From Ruminiclostridium sp. (GTDB lineage Bacteria > Bacillota_A > Clostridia > Oscillospirales > Ruminococcaceae), in assembly GCA_017550775.1 (NCBI GenBank), contig JAFZOA010000208.1, forward strand, positions 1 to 6,060: 6,060 bases of DNA, in the 5' to 3' direction. A model generated the notes under the pieces. The model was not told the origin of the DNA. It made no database searches and saw only the letters and a program-made list of their open reading frames with translations. Below, piece after piece: positions 1 through 4,811 of this stretch; position 1 is the stretch's first letter; every line of letters starts with the position of its first letter. Both the position numbers and the translations under genes were made by a program.

Positions 1-453
1 AAGATGATGGGCATGAAGGTGCCGGTAGATAAGATCGGAGAAGTTATCGGTACAGGCGGAAAGGTTATCCAGAAGCTTTGTGCTGACTTCGAAGTAAAGA
101 TCGACATCGACGAAGAAGGCAACGTATTCATCTGCGGTGCTGACCTCGATAAGGCTAACGCCTGCATCGACACGATCAAGTCCATTGTTACCGATCCCGA
201 GATCGGCGCTATCTACAAGGGCAAGGTAGTACGCGTCAAGGAATTCGGCGCATTCGTCGAGTTTGCTCCCGGCAAGGAGGGCATGGTCCACATCTCCGAG
301 CTCGAGAACAGACGCGTTGAAAAGGTCGAGGACGTATGCAACGTCGGTGATCAGATCATCGTAAAGATCATCAAGATCGACAACCAGGGCAAGATCGGTC
401 TTTCGAGAAAAGCCGCTCTCGCCGATATCGAAGCAAAGAAGAACAAGCAGTAA
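1..453 (+). CDS. pnp: Polynucleotide phosphorylase, C-terminal part (KH + S1 domains), truncated by window start
   Basis: This is the last 150 codons of an ORF open at the left edge, ending in TAA at 451-453. PNPase is a cytoplasmic 3'-5' exoribonuclease that degrades RNA phosphorolytically; the part seen here is the RNA-binding tail, not the catalytic RNase PH domains. A KH domain starts near fragment residue 8 ([11 protein letters not shown]) and has the GxxG loop in VIGTGGKVI. An S1 domain follows from about [20 protein letters not shown] through GMVHISEL to [12 protein letters not shown] followed directly by S1, with the LSRKAL-type ending, is diagnostic of PNPase and separates it from lone S1 proteins. 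The tail after S1 is short ([10 protein letters not shown]). An internal ATG at 4 is not the gene start. Two hairpin terminators follow. The call is nearly certain; only the N-terminal part is unseen. Confidence 0.96.
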   Translation, partial: KMMGMKVPVDKIGEVIGTGGKVIQKLCADFEVKIDIDEEGNVFICGADLDKANACIDTIKSIVTDPEIGAIYKGKVVRVKEFGAFVEFAPGKEGMVHISELENRRVEKVEDVCNVGDQIIVKIIKIDNQGKIGLSRKAALADIEAKKNKQ

Positions 454-462
454 TAAATACAC

Positions 463-495
463 GACCCGCGGAGCATTTCGTTCCGCGGGTCTTTT
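463..495 (+). terminator. Rho-independent terminator of pnp
   Basis: A perfect 10-bp stem pairs GACCCGCGGA (463-472) with TCCGCGGGTC (482-491) around a 9-nt loop, and TTTT follows at 492-495. It starts 10 bases after the pnp stop. The U-tract is short, which may explain a second hairpin just downstream. Confidence 0.9.
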
Positions 496-502
496 CGCAA
501 AG

Positions 503-543
503 AAAATACTCCGCCGGTCACTCTTTCCGGCGGAGTTGTTTTT
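503..543. terminator. Bidirectional hairpin terminator between pnp and the convergent zinc-ribbon gene
   Basis: A perfect 10-bp stem pairs ACTCCGCCGG (508-517) with CCGGCGGAGT (527-536) around a 9-nt loop. On the plus strand it is followed by TGTTTTT (537-543). On the minus strand it is followed by ATTTTCTTT (from 507 downward). It lies directly after the stop codon of the minus-strand gene, so it should end that transcript and act as a backup for pnp. Confidence 0.87.
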
Positions 544-968
544 CAGCGGCTATAGAACAGTATTCCGTCCACAGCCCAGCGTCCTATTATGTTGTTGTCG
601 TACAGCGTTATGAACAGCCTTATGATGAACGCTATGATCGCTATTACCATGCCCGCGGCGGCAAGTCCCTTGTACCTCGTACCCTTGAAGAAGCCGAGTA
701 TCGACGCGATAACGCCGATCGGTTCAAGAACGAAGCCTACTCCCCAGAGCCCCACGATCGACGAAACAAAGCCGAGTATGGTAAGTACATCGAATATGCC
801 GAACGGCTTTTTCGGTGTCGGTGGTATGGGTGCCTGTGGCATGGGGGGCGGAGGCATCATGGCCGGCGGGGTATTGTTACTGATATCGGAGAAATTCTGA
901 CCGCCGCAGATGCTGCAGAAGGTGTTTTCGTCCTTGTTTTCTGCACCGCAGTTGATACATCTTTTCAT
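543..968 (-). CDS. Small zinc-ribbon membrane protein with proline-rich linker (DUF4190-like)
   Basis: This 141-residue protein is of unknown function. It begins with a zinc-ribbon: C4-x2-C7 and C18-x2-C21, in the contexts CINCGAE and FCSICGG. A proline/methionine-rich linker follows at about 34-54, rich in PP pairs. The rest is a hydrophobic region with roughly three membrane segments (about 56-80, 82-95 and 102-123) and a short polar tail. The glycine-rich GLAAAGMVIAII segment resembles DUF4190-type small membrane proteins of Gram-positive bacteria, but that family name is tentative. The likely arrangement is a cytosolic metal-binding knob tethered to the membrane. The ATG is supported by AAAGGA (981-976 on the minus strand), 7 nt upstream. 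The gene has its own consensus promoter and a bidirectional terminator, so it can be a single-gene unit. The reading frame is solid; the function is not inferable. Confidence 0.85.
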   Translation of the reverse strand: MKRCINCGAENKDENTFCSICGGQNFSDISNNTPPAMMPPPPMPQAPIPPTPKKPFGIFDVLTILGFVSSIVGLWGVGFVLEPIGVIASILGFFKGTRYKGLAAAGMVIAIIAFIIRLFITLYDNNIIGRWAVDGILFYSR

Positions 969-1009
969 GATTTTGTCCTTTCTGTCTGTCGTTTGACTCC
1001 CTGAACCTG

Positions 1010-1038
1010 ATTATAGCAGAAAAAATCCGTATTGTCAA
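1010..1038 (-). promoter_or_regulatory. Consensus SigA promoter for the zinc-ribbon gene
   Basis: On the minus strand, TTGACA (1038-1033), a 17-nt spacer and TATAAT (1015-1010) match the consensus perfectly, with an extended -10 (TGC before TATAAT). Transcription should start near 1003, giving a leader of about 35 nt that carries the AAAGGA ribosome binding site. The -35 lies about 25 bases past the stop of the upstream secreted-protein gene. Confidence 0.9.
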
Positions 1039-1062
1039 GCGAGTCGTATCCTGTGATCCTTA

Positions 1063-2184
1063 TTACGCGGACGGGTACGACCACGCGCTGTAATATTTCT
1101 TTCCGTCAACCTCCTTGTACGAGCGTATGCGGAAACGGTACGTCTTGCCTTCCGGCGGCTTGACGGTGCAGGAGGTCTTTGTTCCGGCGACAGTGCCGGA
1201 GTTTATGTAAGTCTTGCCGCCGTCGGACGAGCGCTGTATCTGGTACTTGTCTATGCCGCTTACCGCTTTCCACGAGAGCTTGTATTTCGAGCCGGACTTC
1301 TTCACGGTGAGCGAGGTCTTTTTGGGTAGGATACGGAAAGTGAGCGTGCGCGTCCCTGAGTACATATTTATTCCGGTTACGGTGACGGTCGCGGTGCCGA
1401 CGGACTTGTTGTTCTTGTATGAGAGTTTGTAATCAATGCCTTTTGTGAGCGTTCTTGTGCCGTCGGTAATGACGGGCTCCGGCTTTAGCGCCTTGCCGGT
1501 GTACGTCATGTCGGAAAGCTTGCCGATGGTGAGGGAAGAGATCAGAGAGCTTTCGGTTTTGTCGGGGCGGGTATTGTTATCGGTGAAGGACAGGTATGTG
1601 GGTATGGATACATAGGACACCTGCTTCTCGTAAAGGTCGTAGAGCATGGTGCCGTCATATTTGCAGACGGCGGTGTATGCGGTGGTGCAGTCCTTCAGCA
1701 TGGCGAAGAACGGGCTTTCGCCGAGCATTTTCCCGTCGAACAGGAACGACATACCGTATACGCCGTCCGAGGTCTTCCAGGGCTCGATGTTTTTGAATAT
1801 CTTCTCGTTTACGTTCTTAAGTCCCATATTCTCGGAATATGTCGAGAGGATGCTTTTGGAGACTATCACCGGTATCGAGTAGTCGCCGTTTTCATCGTAT
1901 ATCGTCATGAAGCCGCAGACCTCGTCGCCGACCTTCCCGGAGCCGGTAAACAGAATGATAGCAACTGCCGAAGCCATACCGTCATGCTGTATCGCGTTCG
2001 CCGCGGTACGCATATCCTCAGTGGTCATGGTCGGGAACTGAAGCTCGTAATCTCCGTCCTCGTTGAAGCTTCCGGAAGCGTAGACAGTGTTTTTCGCCGC
2101 TGCCGGTACGGAGCAGCAGAACAATGCGGAAACGGCGAGTACGGCCGTCAGGAACAGGGATAATGCTTTTCTGAGTGTTTTCAT
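1063..2184 (-). CDS. Secreted protein: signal peptide, unknown domain, Ig-like repeat and fibronectin type III domain
   Basis: This 373-residue protein appears to be exported. Residues 1-30 are a Sec signal peptide: basic MKTLRK, a hydrophobic core at 7-22, and a probable signal peptidase I site after VPAAA (30/31). Residues 31 to about 214 form a domain I do not recognise, containing EDMRTAANAI, a G/D-rich stretch and six cysteines in the precursor overall. Residues about 216-285 match an Ig-like cell-surface repeat common in Clostridia (YTGKALKPEPVITDG ... GIDYKLSYKNN ... GTATVTVTG ... YSGTRTLTF). Residues about 288-373 are an FN3 domain (YKLSWKAVSGIDKYQIQRS ... YRFRIRSY). No LPXTG, SLH, dockerin or lipobox is visible, so it is probably released or held by its partner domains. 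The start at 2184 has GGAGG 7 nt upstream. A longer in-frame ATG at 2292 lies upstream of the promoter and is excluded. An adhesive or substrate-binding role is a guess. Confidence 0.87.
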   Translation of the reverse strand: MKTLRKALSLFLTAVLAVSALFCCSVPAAAKNTVYASGSFNEDGDYELQFPTMTTEDMRTAANAIQHDGMASAVAIILFTGSGKVGDEVCGFMTIYDENGDYSIPVIVSKSILSTYSENMGLKNVNEKIFKNIEPWKTSDGVYGMSFLFDGKMLGESPFFAMLKDCTTAYTAVCKYDGTMLYDLYEKQVSYVSIPTYLSFTDNNTRPDKTESSLISSLTIGKLSDMTYTGKALKPEPVITDGTRTLTKGIDYKLSYKNNKSVGTATVTVTGINMYSGTRTLTFRILPKKTSLTVKKSGSKYKLSWKAVSGIDKYQIQRSSDGGKTYINSGTVAGTKTSCTVKPPEGKTYRFRIRSYKEVDGKKYYSAWSYPSA

Positions 2185-2191
2185 GGTACAG

Positions 2192-2196
2192 CCTCC
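2192..2196 (-). promoter_or_regulatory. Ribosome binding site that fixes the secreted-protein start
   Basis: GGAGG on the minus strand ends 7 nt before the ATG at 2184. This supports the signal-peptide start (MKTLRK) over the in-frame ATG 36 codons upstream. Confidence 0.88.
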
Positions 2197-2214
2197 GCAG
2201 ATCTTAATATTTGT

Positions 2215-2230
2215 CTTTCCAACGGGAAAG
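2215..2230 (-). other. Small hairpin in the 5' leader of the secreted-protein gene
   Basis: A perfect 6-bp stem, CTTTCC with GGAAAG, closes a 4-nt loop (CGTT on the mRNA). It lies in the predicted leader between the transcription start (near 2244) and the ribosome binding site, about 18 nt from the GGAGG. No riboswitch class is recognised. It could stabilise the mRNA 5' end, or be incidental. Confidence 0.4.
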
Positions 2231-2250
2231 CGGAACAGTCTGTATATATT

Positions 2251-2279
2251 ATTATAGAACAACAAGCGCTTTTTGTCAA
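2251..2279 (-). promoter_or_regulatory. Consensus SigA promoter for the secreted-protein gene
   Basis: On the minus strand, TTGACA (2279-2274), 17 nt and TATAAT (2256-2251) are a perfect match, in an AT-rich context. Transcription should start near 2244, leaving a leader of about 60 nt before the ATG at 2184. The -35 begins only 9 bases beyond the terminator stem of the preceding operon. Confidence 0.91.
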
Positions 2280-2280
2280 G

Positions 2281-2315
2281 ATAAAGAAGCATACCCCGCC
2301 TCGGCGGGGTATGCT
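2281..2315 (-). terminator. Terminator of the PadR / HAAS / DUF4097 operon
   Basis: A 12-13 bp perfect stem pairs AGCATACCCCGCC (2288-2300) with GGCGGGGTATGCT (2303-2315) around a tight loop. It begins 13 bases after the DUF4097 stop. On the minus strand it is followed by the imperfect T-tract TTCTTTAT. The stem is strong and the U-tract is weaker than ideal. It insulates the next promoter, which begins immediately after it. Confidence 0.85.
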
Positions 2316-2328
2316 CAGCTTGCTGTTC

Positions 2329-3399
2329 TTAGTTGTGAACGCTTATATTTCCGCTCGCGATGTCGCCGTTTATCCTGTGGACGTTGCTTCCGCCGACTGT
2401 GAGGCTGGAGTTGCCGTTGAGCTTCGCGTTCTGACCGTCAAGGTCTAAACTCATGCTTCCGGAAAGGCGCTTGAGGGAAGCGTCCGCGCCGGAGCCTGCG
2501 GGGAGGGTAACGTCACAGTTGCCGCTCATGAGCTTTATTTCGAGGTCATCGTTCCATTCCGAGTAGCCGAGAGTAAGCTTGCCGGATGCGAGCTCGCCCT
2601 TTACCTTGCCGGAGATGCCATTGAGTACAACGTGTCCGCTTGCGAGCTCGACCTTGGTGTCGTCGGAGCCGAAGCCGTTCATCTCGATGTTACCGGATGC
2701 CGCGCTTATCTTTATGCTGTCTGCCTTGTCCGCCGAGCAGTTGTTGAGTACCATTTTGCCGGACGCAACGTTGAGGTCGATCTTTTCCGCGAAAATTCCG
2801 AGTTCGACGGTGCCGCTTGCGACATTCGCATTGAAGTCGTCGGCTTTAAGCGCGGAAGAGGTGATCTTTCCGGAAGCGAGATCAATGTCGAAGGAGTCGT
2901 AAAGGCTCTCGGGAAGTTCGAGGGTAAGGTCGGAATGCTGATTGCTTCCGAAGTTGAACAGGCTTATGTTCATCTTCTCGGATATGGTGAGGATGTCGTC
3001 CTTTATTTCGGCTGTGAAGTTTACCGGTGCGTTTCCGGTCTTGTAGTTCACTCTGACGGTGCTGTCCGCAGAGGGTACTATGTTGGCGTGACAGCTTGAG
3101 AGCTGGATCTTTATGTCGGAGAGCGATGCTCCGTTAAAGGAAGCGTTGTACTCCCTGTTCTTCTCATAGCTTTCCGTTGTCTTGTTCCCGTTGTCGATGA
3201 AGTTGATCTCTGCGTTTCCCATGTTTGCTCCTCCGATGTTTATTGTCATTCCGTTGGTTACGGGGATGTCGTAACCGCCTATGCTGATACCGTAGTCATT
3301 GTCCGTAACTCCGAGCGCGGCTACGGAAATGCCGAATGCTACTGCGCTTGCGAGCGCTATAAGACCGAATATAAGCAGCCATTTTCCTGTTTTAGACAT
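2329..3399 (-). CDS. Membrane-anchored DUF4097 family protein with ASG repeats (putative beta-helix)
   Basis: This 356-residue protein has a short basic N-terminus, one membrane segment at about 7-30 (LLIFGLIALASAVAFGISVA), and a long polar region that should lie outside the cell. From about residue 90 it resembles the DUF4097 / LiaG-like repeat fold, which is thought to form a right-handed beta-helix. Tripeptides of the form xSG recur at G177, 196, 214, 236, 255, 273, 293, 314 and 350, about 19 residues apart, as expected for one helical turn each. No catalytic motif or C-terminal anchor is seen. The start is supported by AAAAAAGGAGG 9 nt upstream. The gene overlaps the HAAS-domain gene by 8 bases, which suggests translational coupling. 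It is the last gene of the PadR operon. DUF4097 proteins are repeatedly found beside PadR and HAAS/DUF1700 genes, with a suspected envelope or signalling role and no established biochemical function. Confidence 0.9.
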   Translation of the reverse strand: MSKTGKWLLIFGLIALASAVAFGISVAALGVTDNDYGISIGGYDIPVTNGMTINIGGANMGNAEINFIDNGNKTTESYEKNREYNASFNGASLSDIKIQLSSCHANIVPSADSTVRVNYKTGNAPVNFTAEIKDDILTISEKMNISLFNFGSNQHSDLTLELPESLYDSFDIDLASGKITSSALKADDFNANVASGTVELGIFAEKIDLNVASGKMVLNNCSADKADSIKISAASGNIEMNGFGSDDTKVELASGHVVLNGISGKVKGELASGKLTLGYSEWNDDLEIKLMSGNCDVTLPAGSGADASLKRLSGSMSLDLDGQNAKLNGNSSLTVGGSNVHRINGDIASGNISVHN

Positions 3400-4150
3400 T
3401 TTGCTGCGCCTCCTTTTTTCCTTTGCCTATCTTATTGAAAGGCTTGCGTCCTGTGAATATTTTTGCGTGCTGGTTCATGATCGCTATTACAAGGTTGATG
3501 AAGCCCTTTACCGAGCCTATCGAAGCGATCACGAGCATTCCTGCGAGTGCCGAGATCATAAGTCCGAGGAATATCAGGCTCACCGATGCGAAGCCGGTCA
3601 CCAGGATCCCCGACATATTTACGAAGCAGGATATTATCGCGACTATGAATATTGCGAGTCCTGTTACCGCGAAGGATATCGCCACCGCCATGAGCGAGAT
3701 TATTAGGCTCACGAGGGTCGGCAGCGCCCACGAATAGAGAAACAGGTCGAGACATATCACGCCGACTATCTTTCCCGCGGAGGGCTGGAACGCTTCCGGA
3801 GCGGCGTTGTACTGCGCCTGCTGTCCGTACTGCTGCTGACTGTATGGCGGGGGAGCGGCGGGACCGGCCTGGTAAGAAGTTCCGTTGTCGGCTCCGAAGC
3901 CGCTTGCGTCGTGGGGTGTATTGGGTGCAGATGCTTTACGCACCTCCGCGTCCTCCGAGATATACTGCTTGATGATCTCGTCGATATCTCCGAGCTTGCG
4001 GCAAACCTCCTGTTCGGACTCGCCCGCGGCTTCACCGTCCTCGAAGTGCTGGCGGAAATCGGTGAGAATATCGCGTGTATCGGTAATGTTGTTTCTTTCG
4101 AGTGCCACCCTAAGACCCGAAAGAAACTCGGTCTTTGAATTGCAGATCAT
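3392..4150 (-). CDS. HAAS-domain (DUF1700-like) membrane protein
   Basis: This 252-residue protein is the middle gene of the operon. Residues about 5-66 fit the helical HAAS/DUF1700 domain: FLSGLRVALE, then DFRQHFEDGEAAGESEQEVCRKLGDIDEII, with the typical acidic helix, G-E-S-E turn and LGD/LGxP ending. A low-complexity Pro/Gln/Tyr-rich linker covers about 75-125 (PPPYSQQQYGQQ). About four membrane segments follow at roughly 127-150, 152-175, 180-205 and 206-225, then a basic tail (RKPFNKIGKGKKE). The expected topology is a cytosolic HAAS domain and tail flanking a membrane bundle. The start codon overlaps the PadR stop in an ATGA (4150-4147), with GGAGG 7 nt upstream; the 3' end overlaps the next gene by 8 bases. 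Family knowledge links HAAS proteins to PadR regulators as partner membrane sensors or regulators. The exact activity is unknown. Confidence 0.88.
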   Translation of the reverse strand: MICNSKTEFLSGLRVALERNNITDTRDILTDFRQHFEDGEAAGESEQEVCRKLGDIDEIIKQYISEDAEVRKASAPNTPHDASGFGADNGTSYQAGPAAPPPYSQQQYGQQAQYNAAPEAFQPSAGKIVGVICLDLFLYSWALPTLVSLIISLMAVAISFAVTGLAIFIVAIISCFVNMSGILVTGFASVSLIFLGLMISALAGMLVIASIGSVKGFINLVIAIMNQHAKIFTGRKPFNKIGKGKKEAQQNV

Positions 4151-4467
4151 TTTGGTTCCTCCCCGTCAAGTATACTGTTGATAGCGGTAGAAAAGCTTCT
4201 CCACTCGGTTTCCTGTTCCCTCTGGATAGTGCGTCCGCTGTCGGTGATCGTGTAGTACTTTCGCGGTGGTCCTTCCTGCGACTCGACTATGTACGAGTCG
4301 ATGCTTCCCGCGTCCTTCAGCCGCTTCATCAGCGGATAGATCGTACCCTCGGTGATGTGCATACAGCCGGAGATTATATTGACAAGCTCATAGCCGTATC
4401 TGTCGCCCCGACAGAGTATTGACAGCACGCACAGTTCGAGAGTCCCTCGTTTGAGCTGTGACTGCAT
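4147..4467 (-). CDS. PadR family transcriptional regulator (short type)
   Basis: This 106-residue winged helix-turn-helix DNA-binding protein probably represses its own operon. PadR landmarks are clear: LKRGTLELCVLSIL (5-18), the RYGYEL helix (23-28), the recognition-helix block TEGTIYPLMKRL (39-50), and the wing GPPRKYYTITDSGR (66-79), followed by one C-terminal helix (about 80-100) for dimerisation. The length fits the short PadR subfamily (about 100-115 residues), which lacks the long C-terminal domain. The ATG at 4467 is chosen because it has AAGGGG 7 nt upstream and begins exactly where the family begins. A start 72 codons further upstream would lie beyond the operators and promoter and encode non-family sequence. 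The stop overlaps the next start as ATGA. Four operator-like palindromes cover its promoter. The ligand or inducing signal is unknown. Confidence 0.95.
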   Translation of the reverse strand: MQSQLKRGTLELCVLSILCRGDRYGYELVNIISGCMHITEGTIYPLMKRLKDAGSIDSYIVESQEGPPRKYYTITDSGRTIQREQETEWRSFSTAINSILDGEEPK

Positions 4468-4474
4468 TGTGTTT

Positions 4475-4480
4475 CCCCTT
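4475..4480 (-). promoter_or_regulatory. Ribosome binding site that fixes the PadR start
   Basis: AAGGGG on the minus strand (4480-4475) lies 7 nt before the ATG at 4467. It supports the 106-residue PadR form. Confidence 0.75.
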
Positions 4481-4493
4481 TTCTCTTTATTTG

Positions 4494-4505
4494 CAAGGTA
4501 CTTTG
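4494..4505. promoter_or_regulatory. Putative PadR operator 1
   Basis: CAAGGTACTTTG differs by one base from the palindrome CAAGGTACCTTG, which I derived from the four local copies. It lies in the padR leader, about 20-31 bases downstream of the predicted transcription start. It shares a 13-base exact match (TTTGCAAGGTACT) with operator 4. Confidence 0.65.
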
Positions 4506-4510
4506 TTCCG

Positions 4511-4522
4511 CAAGGTATCTTG
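4511..4522. promoter_or_regulatory. Putative PadR operator 2
   Basis: CAAGGTATCTTG differs from the CAAGGTACCTTG palindrome by one base. It lies just downstream of the -10 and covers roughly +4 to +15 of the predicted transcript. Its start is 17 bases from operator 1. Confidence 0.68.
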
Positions 4523-4531
4523 TATGTTTGT

Positions 4532-4560
4532 ATTATACCACAAGCTACCTTATTTTGCAA
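4532..4560 (-). promoter_or_regulatory. Promoter of the PadR operon
   Basis: On the minus strand, TTGCAA (4560-4555), 17 nt and TATAAT (4537-4532) with an extended -10 (TGG) form a good SigA promoter; the -35 matches consensus at 4 of 6 positions. Transcription should start near 4525, giving a leader of about 58 nt. Operator-like palindromes overlap the -35, the spacer and the initial transcribed region, as expected for direct repression. Confidence 0.85.
4541..4552. promoter_or_regulatory. Putative PadR operator 3
   Basis: CAAGCTACCTTA differs from the CAAGGTACCTTG palindrome at two positions. It fills the spacer between the -35 and -10 of the padR promoter. Its start is 30 bases from operator 2 and 17 from operator 4. 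Confidence 0.6.
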
Positions 4561-4569
4561 GGTACTATG
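4558..4569. promoter_or_regulatory. Putative PadR operator 4
   Basis: CAAGGTACTATG differs from the CAAGGTACCTTG palindrome at two positions and overlaps the padR -35 element. Together with operator 3 it repeats the 17-base spacing of operators 1 and 2. Confidence 0.6.
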
Positions 4570-4677
4570 TGTACAAAAAGAACTATATTTTTCCGCATTT
4601 TCTTGTACATTTTGACACAACTTCCTTTTCTTCACTCTTGTTCCGGAAAGTATTTTGTTAAAATTTGGTGAAAAGCA

Positions 4678-4706
4678 TTGCAAAAAGTCGTGAGTTGGTG
4701 TATAAT
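4678..4706 (+). promoter_or_regulatory. Activase promoter candidate P1
   Basis: TTGCAA (4678-4683), 17 nt and TATAAT (4701-4706) have the same box sequences and spacing as the divergent padR promoter. Transcription would start near 4713 and give a leader of about 99 nt. No full PadR operator copy overlaps it. Confidence 0.7.
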
Positions 4707-4743
4707 ATCTTTTGTATTACTCTGCGAAGGGTAATTTTTCGTA

Positions 4744-4752
4744 TGCTATAAT
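4744..4752 (+). promoter_or_regulatory. Activase promoter candidate P2 (extended -10)
   Basis: TGCTATAAT provides a perfect -10 with a TGn extension. The bases 17 upstream (GCGAAG) do not resemble a -35, so it would rely on the extended -10. Transcription would start near 4759, just before the leader hairpin at 4771-4798. Confidence 0.55.
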
Positions 4753-4770
4753 AAATTGTATCATAGTATG

Positions 4771-4798
4771 TATAAGCGGCTCCGGCCGCGTACTTATA
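4771..4798 (+). other. Leader hairpin next to the activase ribosome binding site
   Basis: GCGGC (4776-4780) pairs with GCCGC (4785-4789) around TCCG, and TATAA (4771-4775) can pair with TTATA (4794-4798) across a 4-base bulge. The 3' arm abuts AAGGGTGA, so the fold could modulate ribosome access. CTTATAAG (4793-4800) is also a palindrome. It matches no riboswitch class I know. Confidence 0.4.
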
Positions 4799-4806
4799 AG
4801 GGTGAT
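4798..4806 (+). promoter_or_regulatory. Ribosome binding site of the activase gene
   Basis: AAGGGTGAT resembles the 3' part of the full Shine-Dalgarno (GGTGAT) and ends 5 nt before the ATG at 4812. It supports that start, which immediately precedes the ATP-binding motif GLDVGSTTVK. Confidence 0.7.
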
Positions 4807-4811
4807 TTAAA

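Larger units (their letters stand above)
4570..4811. other. AT-rich divergent intergenic region
   Basis: This non-coding stretch separates the padR promoter from the activase gene. It holds a 7-bp inverted repeat (TGTACAA at 4570-4576, TTGTACA at 4603-4609), an 8-bp palindrome TTCCGGAA (4641-4648), two plus-strand promoter candidates, a leader hairpin and the activase ribosome binding site. I see no small ORF with coding character and no recognised RNA gene. Confidence 0.6.

Noticed and set aside
589..900. Plus-strand frame rich in Gly/Met near its end
   Set aside because: The Gly-rich run is the complement of the proline-rich linker of the zinc-ribbon protein. No independent start signals are present.
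969..1062. Possible terminator between the secreted-protein gene and the zinc-ribbon gene
   Set aside because: I looked for a stem with a U-tract after the stop at 1063 and found only short direct repeats (ATCC), no inverted repeat. Read-through from the secreted-protein gene into the zinc-ribbon gene is possible.
2185..2292. Extended N-terminus (36 codons) for the secreted protein from an ATG at 2292
   Set aside because: This start lies upstream of the consensus promoter (2251-2279) and inside the preceding terminator stem, so it would not be transcribed from that promoter. The ATG at 2184 has GGAGG 7 nt upstream and begins a textbook signal peptide.
2632..3099. Plus-strand open frame of 155 codons
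   Set aside because: It is the shadow of the ASG-repeat region of the DUF4097 gene. The repeated composition keeps the opposite strand open, and there is no promoter, ribosome binding site or recognisable domain.
4612..4617. TTGACA on the plus strand as a -35 box
   Set aside because: No -10-like hexamer lies 16-18 bases downstream, so it is probably incidental.
4468..4683. Extended N-terminus (72 codons) for PadR from an ATG at 4683
   Set aside because: The extension spans the promoter and all four operator-like sites, and its translation is unlike any PadR N-terminus. The family starts at the ATG at 4467.
4678..4689. TTGCAAAAAGTC near activase P1 as a fifth PadR operator
   Set aside because: It shares only the GCAA start with the operator; the GGTAC core and the CTTG half are missing.
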